Assembly: GCF_001281315.1 (NCBI RefSeq)
Contig: NZ_CP012479.1
Coordinates: 434,001 to 498,000, forward strand
Source: Arthrobacter sp. ERGS1:01
Lineage (GTDB): Bacteria > Actinomycetota > Actinomycetes > Actinomycetales > Micrococcaceae
Length of the DNA stretch: 64,000 nucleotides
Reading direction: 5' to 3'
Shown here piece after piece: positions 19,412 to 27,626 of the stretch. Made by a program: the position numbers and the translations under genes. Below the pieces are notes generated by a model. It saw nothing but the letters and a program-made list of their open reading frames with translations. It was not told where the DNA came from and made no database searches. Position 1 is the first letter of the stretch; the number at the start of each line of letters is the position of its first letter.

Positions 19412-22156
19412 ATGGTGCTTAAGGACCGGGCATTTGGAGGAAGTGGGGCCGGCCCGCTCACGCCGTTTTGTCGGAAGGCCGAGCTTGCCCAAATCACCCA
19501 ACAACTTCACGGGGACGAATGCCGGGCCGTGTTCCTCAGCGCCGAAATGGGACTGGGCATCACGTCGCTGCTGCGCGAATTGGCGAAGGAATCCAGGCCC
19601 AACACCGCCGTCATCTTCATCCAGGGCACCCCGTCCCTGGCCGGGGTGCCGTTCGGCGTCCTGACACCGTATCTGCAACGGGACTCAAGCGCATTGGTTG
19701 TCTCCGCCGTCGACGCGATCCGGGAAATGCTCGCCCTGCTGGCGGAAAAGGAAGCGGAACTGCGCCAAACCCTTGGCCCGGACACCCCTCTCGGGCTCCC
19801 ACTCTTCATCATCGACGAGGCCGACTACATTGACGGCGCCACGGCGGAGTTGGTGGTCAGGCTGGTCCAGGCCGGTCAAATGAAGCTTGTGGTCTCGCAC
19901 AGGAGTGCCCGCGACCTGGTCCACCCCCTCCCGCAACTCTGGGACGCCGGCCTGGCCGAACGCATCCACCTGCACCCGCTCACGCTCCAGGAGGGCCGGG
20001 AATTCTGTGATGCGGCACTGGGCGGGCGGACCATGGCCGGCACCAGCTGGTACCTGTGGTCCACGGCCGGCGGCAACCCGCTGCTGATGTCGCTGATCAT
20101 GGCGGAGGCCCACGCCGGCGGCCTGCTGCGGAAAAAGGGCGGCGCGTGGACGATTGACATGACGGCCATGCCGCGCGGCCACCAGTTGCAGGACGTGGTG
20201 CGCGAACAGCTGCGCGGGATTTCCCCGGTTGCCCGGCAGGCGCTCAACCTTGTGGCGCTGTCCGAACCCGTTCCGGAAGCGGTCATTGCCGAGATGCTCG
20301 GGCACGATCCGGTCCGGGAGCTCCAGGAACGCCACCTTATCCACGAGCCAACGGGCCGGCCGGGGGAGCTGCAGCTCATCAACCCGGTCTATGGCGACGT
20401 CATCCGGAACATGGTCTCGCGCACCGAGAGCCTGTTGCTGCACCAACAGCTGATGGACAGGCTCGAATCCGACGATTCCAACCCGCAGGCCGTGGTCCGC
20501 CGCGTGGTGTGGTCGTTGGAAAGCGGGGGCCATGTTGCCCCCGAGCGGTTGTTGCTGGCCGGCATCTACGCGTGCAAGCTGTTCCGGCCACAACTGGCAA
20601 TGTCGCTTGCCGATTCAATCACGGGCACGGAGTTTGTGGTGCGGGCCCGCGCCGTCAAGGCCCGCGCACACTACGACATGGGCGAGTACGAGGCCGCCGC
20701 GAAGTTCCTAGACGGTGCCGAGGCACAGGCGGAGAGTCTGTCCGAGCTGGTCTTTGGCGCCATCCTGCACTCCGCCACGCGCGAGGCGCTGGGGGAGCCG
20801 GCCCTGCTCATCGACCGCGACGCGCAGACCCTGCGGGCCACCGGGATACGGCTTGCCGCGGCTGATCCGGAGCATTCTGCCGAGATCCTGCTGCAGTCCG
20901 CCGAGCGGGCCACCGTGCTGGACATCCTGGTGCTGTCGCGCACCGGCAACTACGGCGAGGAGATGGTTGCGGCGATTGGGGCCATGCTCGCCCGGGAGGA
21001 GCGTGCCGGCGACGGCGACTTTTGGCTCAACCGGGCCATTGTCCTGGCCATCGACGCCGAACGGCTCACAGCTCTTGGCAGGCCCGCCGAAGGCATGGCC
21101 CGCGCAGGGCAGGCACTGGCCATCCCGCAATGGGAGGGGCACGACGTATTCTTCCTGCCTGAAATGATCCTGGGGCGGGCACTGACGGCATCCCTTGCGG
21201 CCGGGGCATGGGATGAGGTGGAAAGTGTCCTGCGGGCCACCGAGGTGGACCTGGGGCCGGCCATTGTCTCATTTGGCGGCAGCGCGAACGTGGCCCGCGG
21301 CATGATCCTGCTGCGCCAGGGCAAGATCTCCGACGCCCTTGAAGCGCTGCTGCCGGGAATCGAGGCGTTGGCGGTCAGCGACCCCCAGCACCTGGCCGGA
21401 TACGGCACGGCCATGGCGTTTTACTCGGCCGCCGTGCTCGGGCGGAAAGCCGAGGCGGAGCGGTTGCACGGCCTGTACCGGGAGAGCACCGGGATGTACG
21501 TTGTCACGACCCATGAACGCGCCTACCTGGCCGCGGGACTGGGGCATCTGAGGGGCGACGGCGCGGGCCGGCTCATGGCCGTCGCCGCCACGGCCGCGGC
21601 GGCCGGGCACCACCTGGCCGAACTGAACGCGCTGGCGCTGGCCATGGATTTCGACGCCGTCGCCGTCCTGCCGAAACTGAAGGCCGCGGCGGGGCTCGTG
21701 GACGGCCGCTGGAGTGCGGCGCTGGCGGATTTTGCGAAAGCCATGACGGCAAGCGACGGAGCCGTGGCCGTGGACGCCGGGGAACGATTGCTGGCGGCGA
21801 GGATGTTCGCCCACGCGGCGGCTGTTTTTCGGCACGGCATCAGCCTTTCCATCCATGACCGGCAGGGTACCTTGGCCCAGGCCGCACGGACCGGGCTCGC
21901 CGCGGCCGCCGCGGAGCTCGCCCCCTCAGCCCTTGCCGCCGCCGCGCCCGTGCAGGTACAGGTACCGGCCGTGCCGGATGACCTCACGACGCGTGAACGC
22001 GAGGTTTCCAGGCTGGCCGCCACGGGCCTGACGGACAAGGACATCGCCGAGCAGCTGCAGGTGTCCGTCCGCACGGTCGAGGGCCACCTGTACCGCAGTT
22101 ATGCCAAGCTCGGCATCGCGGGTCGCAGCGAGCTCTCGCTCGTTTTCACCGCCTAA
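19412..22156 (+). CDS. LAL-type LuxR-family regulator 2 with a degenerate P-loop
   Basis: The 914-residue paralogue has the same plan as regulator 1. Its C-terminal helix-turn-helix is complete (LTTREREVSRLAATGL and SVRTVEGHLYRSYAKLGI, about residues 850-905). The P-loop, however, reads AEMGLGITS at residues 44-52, where GxxGxGK(S/T) is expected: the first Gly is Ala and the essential Lys is Ile50. Walker B-like PLFIIDEADYID remains. It may therefore bind no ATP, or work as a partner of regulator 1. It starts at ATG 19412, 3 bases after regulator 1, so the two are co-transcribed. The target is unknown; the polysaccharide genes 550 bases downstream are an obvious candidate. Confidence 0.88.
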   Translation: MVLKDRAFGGSGAGPLTPFCRKAELAQITQQLHGDECRAVFLSAEMGLGITSLLRELAKESRPNTAVIFIQGTPSLAGVPFGVLTPYLQRDSSALVVSAVDAIREMLALLAEKEAELRQTLGPDTPLGLPLFIIDEADYIDGATAELVVRLVQAGQMKLVVSHRSARDLVHPLPQLWDAGLAERIHLHPLTLQEGREFCDAALGGRTMAGTSWYLWSTAGGNPLLMSLIMAEAHAGGLLRKKGGAWTIDMTAMPRGHQLQDVVREQLRGISPVARQALNLVALSEPVPEAVIAEMLGHDPVRELQERHLIHEPTGRPGELQLINPVYGDVIRNMVSRTESLLLHQQLMDRLESDDSNPQAVVRRVVWSLESGGHVAPERLLLAGIYACKLFRPQLAMSLADSITGTEFVVRARAVKARAHYDMGEYEAAAKFLDGAEAQAESLSELVFGAILHSATREALGEPALLIDRDAQTLRATGIRLAAADPEHSAEILLQSAERATVLDILVLSRTGNYGEEMVAAIGAMLAREERAGDGDFWLNRAIVLAIDAERLTALGRPAEGMARAGQALAIPQWEGHDVFFLPEMILGRALTASLAAGAWDEVESVLRATEVDLGPAIVSFGGSANVARGMILLRQGKISDALEALLPGIEALAVSDPQHLAGYGTAMAFYSAAVLGRKAEAERLHGLYRESTGMYVVTTHERAYLAAGLGHLRGDGAGRLMAVAATAAAAGHHLAELNALALAMDFDAVAVLPKLKAAAGLVDGRWSAALADFAKAMTASDGAVAVDAGERLLAARMFAHAAAVFRHGISLSIHDRQGTLAQAARTGLAAAAAELAPSALAAAAPVQVQVPAVPDDLTTREREVSRLAATGLTDKDIAEQLQVSVRTVEGHLYRSYAKLGIAGRSELSLVFTA

Positions 22157-22281
22157 ACACTCCACTCACCACTCGCATCGACTATCCGAGTGGAAAGCAG
22201 ATGGCAACCATAACAACGCCCCGCGGCGTTTGTACTCGGGAAATTCTGCCAAAAAACACCCTTAAACCAAGTACCTGCAAG

Positions 22282-22314
22282 TACTCGAGTAGGTAGAAAA
22301 CCAAGTAGTACTTG
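22282..22314. promoter_or_regulatory. Palindrome cluster upstream of the polysaccharide operon, possible operator
   Basis: Two palindromes lie 10 bases apart: TACTCGAGTA (22282-22291) and CAAGTAGTACTTG (22302-22314). Related CAAGTAC half-sites occur at about 22268-22274 and 22278-22284, and GTACTCG at about 22232. The cluster lies between the regulator genes and the first polysaccharide gene. Repeated half-sites of one sequence suggest cooperative binding by a dimeric regulator; which one is not known. Confidence 0.45.
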
Positions 22315-22440
22315 CTTGCGGGTGGCCGGATCAACCCACTTAACGGGTACCCGCCACTGATGTGGCAATGGTCAGAGAGACGTTAACTTGAGTCATCCCA
22401 CCGGATACGAAGGATGAGTTGGTCTCAAATGTCTCAGTCA

Positions 22441-22706
22441 ATGCAAACGGTGGTGCACCTCCCCGGGGCCGGCATGCCGGCCCCCGAAGCGCACCGGTAC
22501 CCAGCTACCCCCATCGCTGTAACCCTGCGCGAGTCACAAAAACAGCTTGGTGGCAGCCACCAAGCTCCCCATTCGGAGCCGGCGGCGGATAAGCCTTCTG
22601 AGACCAAGGCTTTCCCCCAGCCGTCGCCGGCTCCCTCCGTATTTCTTGCGCGCTCCGCGATGCAAAGCAGCAGCGCGGTTCGCTCGCCGATGCCGGCAGG
22701 CATCCA
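22441..22706 (+). other. Structured, gene-free leader of the polysaccharide operon
   Basis: No convincing gene is seen in 22157-22706. This half holds a perfect 20-base palindrome GGGGCCGGCATGCCGGCCCC (22465-22484), flanked by GTGC/GCAC that could extend the stem, and a perfect 11-base-arm hairpin with a one-base centre (22544-22566, arms AGCTTGGTGGC and GCCACCAAGCT). These look like RNA structure in a long untranslated leader. I could not match it to a known riboswitch class. Confidence 0.4.
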
Positions 22707-24305
22707 ATGGACGGCCTCACGATGACCCAGATCAAGATCCACGCTCCCCTGGGGAAGCGGAACACCCTGACCGGAAAATCCCACAAAACCATCCCGGCAA
22801 CCAAGCTGGACCGTCCCAAGCATGCAGTTTGGGATGCGAAGACTTGGGCCTCGGAACAGCGCAGCCAATCCGCATCCCGTGAGTGGTGGAAGACCTACAG
22901 CTGGTGCATCCGGCTGACCGACGTCGTGGTCATTGCCGCCGTCCTGGCCGTCGCCTTCCTTGGCCGGTTCGGCCTTGACAACTCGACCATGGTCGACGGC
23001 GACGGAGACGGCACGGTCAACTACGGCTGGCTCGCCGGAATCATCCTGCTGGTCTGGATGGCCGACCTTGAACTGTCCCGGAGCCGGGACCGGCAAGTGT
23101 TTGGCGCCGGCGCCGCCGAGTACCGGCGCGTGCTCCAATCCTCGCTCCGCGTCTTTGGCGCCGTCGCGATCCTGATGCTCGTCTTCAAGGTTGACGTGGT
23201 CCGCGGCTTCTTCGCCGTGGCCCTGCCGTTGGGCATGATTTCGCTCGTTGCGGCCCGTTGGATCTGGCGGCAGTGGCTGGCCCGGCAACGGTCCTCCGGA
23301 CGGTTCCTGAGCGACGTGGTGGTCCTGGGCAACGCCGTCGACGTCGAATACGTGATCGGCCAGCTGAAGAACCACCTCAGCGTCGGATACCGGGTGGCAG
23401 GTGTCGCCCTGACAACGCTCGAGGAAAAGATGGAGCTTCGCCCGCCCTGGTACAAGATTCCGGTCCTCTCGACCATGGCCGATATCTCCCGCGTGGTCCG
23501 CGTGACCGGGGCCTCCACCGTGGTGGTGGCCGGGGCGCTCCCGGGCGGCCCCGAGACGATCCAGGAACTCGGCTGGCGCCTTGAGGACATGTCCACCGAA
23601 CTTGTCCTGGCCTCGAGCCTGACCAACGTAGCCGGACCCCGCGTCCATTTCCGTCCAGTGGAAGGACTGCCGCTGATGCACGTTGAACTGCCCCAATACG
23701 CCGGCGTGCGACACGTCTTCAAGCGGGCCATGGATATTGGCCTCTCCGCGGCCGCCCTCCTGATCCTGGCACCGGTCCTGGCAGCCCTGGCCGTCATTGT
23801 CCGCCTGGACAGCACCGGCCCGGCCCTGTTCCGTCAGGAACGCGTGGGCCGCAACGGTGAAGTCTTCAAGATGTTCAAGTTCCGCTCCATGGTCAGGGAC
23901 GCGGAGGCGCAACTGCCGGACCTGGCGGACGCCAACGAGTCCGACGGCGTGACCTTCAAGATTGCCCACGATCCGCGCGTCACCCGCTGCGGGACCTGGA
24001 TGCGCAAGTTCTCCCTCGATGAGCTGCCGCAGTTCTGGAACGTGCTCAAGGGGGACATGAGCCTGGTGGGACCGCGGCCGCCGCTGAAGAAGGAAGTGGA
24101 TGAGTATGAGAAGCCAACCCATCGGCGCCTGCTCATCAAGCCCGGCATCACCGGATTGTGGCAAGTCAGCGGCCGGTCGAACCTGCCGTGGGAAGAGTCG
24201 GTCCGCCTCGATTTGTATTACGTGGAGAACTGGTCCCTGACCGGCGACTTCATCATCTTGTGGCGAACCATCAAAGCCGTTTACGCGCCTGTCGGCGCCT
24301 ACTAG
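22707..24305 (+). CDS. Polyprenyl-phosphate sugar-1-phosphate transferase 1 (WbaP/CpsE type)
   Basis: This enzyme type moves a sugar-1-phosphate from a nucleotide sugar to undecaprenyl phosphate, the first step of a lipid-linked repeat unit. The 532-residue protein has four or so membrane segments in the first 190 residues, a CoA-binding-like middle domain and a C-terminal bacterial sugar transferase domain: RAMDIGLSAAALLI (membrane hairpin), FKFRSMVRDAE, LDELPQFWNVLKGDMSLVGP and [13 protein letters not shown]. All conserved catalytic-region motifs are present. ATG at 22707 is used; 22722 is possible. It opens a compact plus-strand operon running to about 31.2 kb. A paralogue is encoded at 52521-53957. 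Which sugar it uses cannot be told. Confidence 0.92.
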   Translation: MDGLTMTQIKIHAPLGKRNTLTGKSHKTIPATKLDRPKHAVWDAKTWASEQRSQSASREWWKTYSWCIRLTDVVVIAAVLAVAFLGRFGLDNSTMVDGDGDGTVNYGWLAGIILLVWMADLELSRSRDRQVFGAGAAEYRRVLQSSLRVFGAVAILMLVFKVDVVRGFFAVALPLGMISLVAARWIWRQWLARQRSSGRFLSDVVVLGNAVDVEYVIGQLKNHLSVGYRVAGVALTTLEEKMELRPPWYKIPVLSTMADISRVVRVTGASTVVVAGALPGGPETIQELGWRLEDMSTELVLASSLTNVAGPRVHFRPVEGLPLMHVELPQYAGVRHVFKRAMDIGLSAAALLILAPVLAALAVIVRLDSTGPALFRQERVGRNGEVFKMFKFRSMVRDAEAQLPDLADANESDGVTFKIAHDPRVTRCGTWMRKFSLDELPQFWNVLKGDMSLVGPRPPLKKEVDEYEKPTHRRLLIKPGITGLWQVSGRSNLPWEESVRLDLYYVENWSLTGDFIILWRTIKAVYAPVGAY

Positions 24306-24314
24306 GGGGATGAC

Positions 24315-24776
24315 ATGAACGAGCGAATTGGATATGCGGCAGGGGCGTTCGACCTCTTCCACATAGGACACCTGAACCTCCTGCGGCAGGCGAAGTCGCA
24401 GTGCGACTACCTCATTGCCGGCGTGGTCTCCGATGAACTGCTGCTCACCTCCAAGGGCCAGGCTCCCATCGTTCCACTGGCGGAACGGCTGGAGATAGTG
24501 GAGAACATCGGCTACGTGGACGAGGCCGTCGTCGAGGACCTGCCCAACAGGCTGGACACCTGGCGCAAGCACCCCTTCGACATCTTCTTCAAGGGCGACG
24601 ACTGGCGGGGTACCGCCAAGGGCGCCGTCCTGGAGGAGCAATTTGGCAGTGTCGGAGTGGAAATCGTGTACTTCCCGTACACGCTGCACACCTCCAGCAC
24701 CATGCTGCGCAAGACCCTCGAGCGGATCAACGATTCCGCGGTCCGGGATGACGCAGGCCGCCGGAGGGTCCAGTGA
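24315..24776 (+). CDS. Cytidylyltransferase-like (TagD/GCT family) protein
   Basis: The 153-residue product is a small nucleotidyltransferase. The HIGH signature is present (GAFDLFHIGHLNLLRQAK, about residues 10-27), and the C-terminal TSSTMLR (about 126-132) takes the place of the usual RTxGISTT loop. TagD-like enzymes make CDP-glycerol or related CDP-alcohols from CTP. The changed loop means the substrate may differ from glycerol-3-phosphate. It sits between the sugar transferase and a glycosyltransferase, two genes before a CDP-alcohol phosphotransferase that could use its product. Its stop overlaps the next start as GTGA. Confidence 0.85.
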   Translation: MNERIGYAAGAFDLFHIGHLNLLRQAKSQCDYLIAGVVSDELLLTSKGQAPIVPLAERLEIVENIGYVDEAVVEDLPNRLDTWRKHPFDIFFKGDDWRGTAKGAVLEEQFGSVGVEIVYFPYTLHTSSTMLRKTLERINDSAVRDDAGRRRVQ

Positions 24777-26008
24777 CCCGCCGCACGGGCCGGCCCGTCC
24801 GGATCGCGATGATCGGCACCCGTGGGGTGCCGGCCAAATATGGCGGCTTCGAAACGGCCATTGAGGAAGTGGGCCGGCGCCTGGTGGCACTGGGGCACGA
24901 GGTGGTCGTGTACTGCCGGAGCACCGACGGCGGCGAGCTGCCGGAGGAGTACCTGGGGATGAAGCTGGTGCACCTGCCGGCAATGCGCCGCCGCAGCCTC
25001 GAGACCCTCAGCCACACGGCACTGTCGGTGCTGCACCTGTTGCGGCACCGCACGGACGCGGCCATCGTGTTCAACGCGGCAAACTCGCCCCTGCTGCCGG
25101 TCATCAGGGCCGCCCGCATCCCAGTCGCCACCCACGTGGACGGACTGGAGTGGAAGCGGGCCAAGTGGGGTCCGGTGGGCCAGAAGTACTACCGCTTCGC
25201 CGAATCACTATCAGTCCGGCTCTCCGATGCGTTGATCGCCGACGCCGTTGGAATCCAGGACTACTACACGGAATCGTTCAACGCCCGGACCGAACTGATC
25301 ACCTACGGCGCCCCGATCCTGGAGTCCGTCGGATCGGCAAGGATCGCGGCACTTGGCCTGGCACCGGGTCGCTACCACCTCGTAGTGGCAAGGTTCGAGC
25401 CGGAAAACCACGTGGACCTGATCATCGAGGGCTTCGTGCGCAGCGGGGCCAAACACTCGCTCGTGGTGGTCGGCTCGGCCCCCTACGCGGAGGCCTACAC
25501 GCAAAAGCTGCGTGACCTGGCCGACGGCCGCGTCCGCTTCCTGGGCGGGGTGTGGGACCAGGAACTGCTCAACGAGCTCTATGCCAACGCCCTGGTCTAC
25601 TGGCATGGACATTCAGTGGGCGGGACCAACCCGTCACTGTTGCGGGCCATCGGGGCCGGCGCGGCCACCAATGCCTTCGACGTCAATTTCAACCGTGAGG
25701 TGCTCGGCGAGGCCGGCCGCTACTTCCGGACCCCCGACGACGTGCGCGAGCTGAGCAATGCGGCCGAGGCGGATCCGGCGGGATGCCGGGCGCGCGGTGA
25801 GCTGTCCCGGCGCGAAGCCGGACGCTACGACTGGGACGAGGTCGCCGAACGGTACGAGGCCCTGTGCCTGCAACTCGCCGCCCGGACACTCACCCGAAAC
25901 CGCGGCGGCCGGCGTCGTGCGGCGGCACCCGGGACGGCAGTTCCCGTGGCGGTCCCGGGGTCTAGCACAGCGGTCCCGGCGTCCGATACCGCGGGATCCA
26001 GGAGCTGA
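24773..26008 (+). CDS. DUF1972 / GT4-type glycosyltransferase
   Basis: The 411-residue protein starts with the DUF1972 signature IGTRGVPAKYGGFETAIEE (about residues 14-32), found in rhamnosyltransferases of the Cps2T/WfgS group, followed by a GT4-like C-terminal half (HLVVARFEPENHVDLIIEGF, VRFLGGVWDQELLNELYANA, GGTNPSLLRAIGAG). The acceptor-binding and nucleotide-sugar domains thus look complete. A rhamnosyl transfer would fit the rml genes at 44-47 kb but is inferred. GTG at 24773 overlaps the previous stop. The last 45 or so residues are a low-complexity Ala/Val/Pro tail that is probably disordered. Confidence 0.85.
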   Translation: MTRRTGRPVRIAMIGTRGVPAKYGGFETAIEEVGRRLVALGHEVVVYCRSTDGGELPEEYLGMKLVHLPAMRRRSLETLSHTALSVLHLLRHRTDAAIVFNAANSPLLPVIRAARIPVATHVDGLEWKRAKWGPVGQKYYRFAESLSVRLSDALIADAVGIQDYYTESFNARTELITYGAPILESVGSARIAALGLAPGRYHLVVARFEPENHVDLIIEGFVRSGAKHSLVVVGSAPYAEAYTQKLRDLADGRVRFLGGVWDQELLNELYANALVYWHGHSVGGTNPSLLRAIGAGAATNAFDVNFNREVLGEAGRYFRTPDDVRELSNAAEADPAGCRARGELSRREAGRYDWDEVAERYEALCLQLAARTLTRNRGGRRRAAAPGTAVPVAVPGSSTAVPASDTAGSRS

Positions 26009-26014
26009 GCGGCC

Positions 26015-26797
26015 ATGACAACATCACGCGTCAGCTCACCGCAGGGACTTCGGCCCCGCACCGGGTACCGCGCCACGGTGCGGGAACTGGCAGGAGCCCA
26101 GAAGAAGGCCGCCCCGGGCTCGCCCCCCTACTCCATCTACGTCAACCGCAAGGTGGGCCGCTACATTGCGGCCGCCGCCCACCGGCTGGGGTTGACCCCC
26201 AACATGGTCAGCGCCATCAGTGCGGTCTTCACGATGAGCGGAATCGTGCTCATCGCCACCGTGACGCCACAGTGGTGGCTGGGCCTGCTCGTGTGGGCCG
26301 CGCTCGCCGTCGGCTACGCCTTTGACTCCGCCGACGGCCAGGTGGCCCGGCTGCGCGGCGGGGGATCGGCCGCCGGCGAATGGCTTGACCACGTACTGGA
26401 CAGCCTGAAGATTTCCAGCCTTCACCTGGCCGTGCTGATCACCGCCTACAGGCATTTCAACCTGGACACGCCCGCATGGTTGCTGGTGCCCATCGGGTAC
26501 GCGATCGTGGCCGCTGTCTCCTTCTTCTCCATGATCCTCAACGACCAGCTCAAGACGATCCACGCCCTGCGCTCGGGCACCGCTGCAAAGCCAAAGACAG
26601 CGGCCGGGCGTTCGGTACTCAAGACGCTTCTGCTGGTCCCGACCGACTATGGGGTGCTGTGCTTGATCTTTTTGTTCCTGGGCGCACCGTTCGTTTTCTT
26701 CGCGCTCTACACGGCGCTTTTTGTCGCCAACGCAGGCCATCTATTGCTCGCCTCCACCAAGTGGTTCCGGGACATGCGAGGGCTTGACTCCAAATAA
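26015..26797 (+). CDS. CDP-alcohol phosphatidyltransferase family protein
   Basis: Members move a phospho-alcohol from a CDP-alcohol to an acceptor, releasing CMP, at the membrane. The full motif is present at about residues 104-130: D-x2-D-G-x2-A-R-x8-G-x3-D-x3-D, read as DSADGQVARLRGG followed by SAAGEWLDHVLD. Several hydrophobic segments surround it and continue to the C-terminus (260 residues). It lies 7 bases after the DUF1972 gene in the operon that also encodes a cytidylyltransferase, which suggests a phosphodiester-linked decoration or a teichoic-like polymer. It could instead be a phospholipid enzyme, but the setting argues for the polysaccharide. Confidence 0.87.
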   Translation: MTTSRVSSPQGLRPRTGYRATVRELAGAQKKAAPGSPPYSIYVNRKVGRYIAAAAHRLGLTPNMVSAISAVFTMSGIVLIATVTPQWWLGLLVWAALAVGYAFDSADGQVARLRGGGSAAGEWLDHVLDSLKISSLHLAVLITAYRHFNLDTPAWLLVPIGYAIVAAVSFFSMILNDQLKTIHALRSGTAAKPKTAAGRSVLKTLLLVPTDYGVLCLIFLFLGAPFVFFALYTALFVANAGHLLLASTKWFRDMRGLDSK

Positions 26798-26829
26798 GAA
26801 CCACGGTCTCAACCAAGGAGTTTGTTTGA

Positions 26830-27624
26830 ATGGCTGAAATACCAGCAAGCGGTACCCCGGAGGGGACGGGGAAGAGCCGCAAAAAACTATGGATCAGCTG
26901 CGGAGCAGGTGTGGCAGCACTCGTACTCGCCGGAGGAATCTGGGCGGCCGTCACACCGCACGCCCAGGACGCCGTAGCGACCGGCACCATCAGCTCACCG
27001 GCGCCGTCATCAAGCGCCAAGGCAGCTGCATCGGCGTCGGGCACCAAGGGCTCCACACCCTCAACAAGCGCCAAAGCGTCCGCACCGGCGTCGAGCGCCA
27101 AAGCGTCCACTCCGGCGGCGGCCGCACCGGCAACCACGAAGGCCGCGCCGCTGACCAAGACGGAGGCCGCAGCCAAGGCCAAGCAGGACAAGATCCTGGC
27201 CACGATCCCGCAGCCCATTGCGAAGGCCGTGGCGTTGGCCTCGGCCGCCAAACCCGTGCCCGGGATCACGGCCACTGTCAGCAAGATCGAGGCGGTCAAG
27301 GGTGTCGCACAAGGCATCGGTGAGGTCTCGGGGCCGTCCGTCCGCTTTACGCTCTCGTTGACCAACGGCGGTTCCACACCGATCAACACCGGCATCGTGG
27401 TGGTCAACGTGGACAGCGGGCCCAACCACATTCCGGCACTGCCATTGAGCGGGCCCGGGGTCGTGGCGTTCCCTGCAAGCACGGCGCCGGGGCAGACGTC
27501 CTCGGGGACGTATGTGTTCCTGATCCCCAACAGCCAGCGCGGCCAGGTGCGGATCTTCTTTAACTACAGTGTTTCCTCAACCATTGTCGCCTTTGAAGGC
27601 GCCCTTCCGAAGGCACAGGGCTAG
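26830..27624 (+). CDS. Membrane-anchored protein with Ala/Ser/Thr linker, unknown function
   Basis: The family is not recognised. The 264-residue product has a short basic cytoplasmic tail, one membrane segment (about residues 24-42, GAGVAALVLAGGIWAAV), a long Ala/Ser/Thr/Pro linker with repeated SSAKAS and STSAKAS units (about 50-110), and a C-terminal extracellular beta-rich domain (about 140-260) containing VRFTLSLTNGGSTPINTG, which resembles DUF4352-like or telokin-like folds. It sits in the operon between the CDP-alcohol enzyme and a large secreted repeat protein, with AAGGAG upstream. It probably acts on the outer face of the membrane. Confidence 0.75.
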   Translation: MAEIPASGTPEGTGKSRKKLWISCGAGVAALVLAGGIWAAVTPHAQDAVATGTISSPAPSSSAKAAASASGTKGSTPSTSAKASAPASSAKASTPAAAAPATTKAAPLTKTEAAAKAKQDKILATIPQPIAKAVALASAAKPVPGITATVSKIEAVKGVAQGIGEVSGPSVRFTLSLTNGGSTPINTGIVVVNVDSGPNHIPALPLSGPGVVAFPASTAPGQTSSGTYVFLIPNSQRGQVRIFFNYSVSSTIVAFEGALPKAQG

Positions 27625-27626
27625 CC

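Noticed and set aside
22441..22540. A second ydaO or a c-di-GMP riboswitch in the polysaccharide leader
   Set aside because: Isolated words such as GCAAAC and AGCTACC recall those motifs, but the order and stems do not fit either consensus.
22414..22725. A 103-codon plus-strand frame in the leader of the polysaccharide operon
   Set aside because: It spans strong palindromes, has no ribosome-binding site or recognisable domain, and overlaps the start of the sugar transferase gene.
22434..24983. An 849-codon open frame on the minus strand across the sugar transferase, cytidylyltransferase and glycosyltransferase genes
   Set aside because: It is antisense to three genes with clear family motifs, is rich in His, Gly, Gln and Arg without any domain pattern, and arises easily in high-GC DNA with strong third-position bias.
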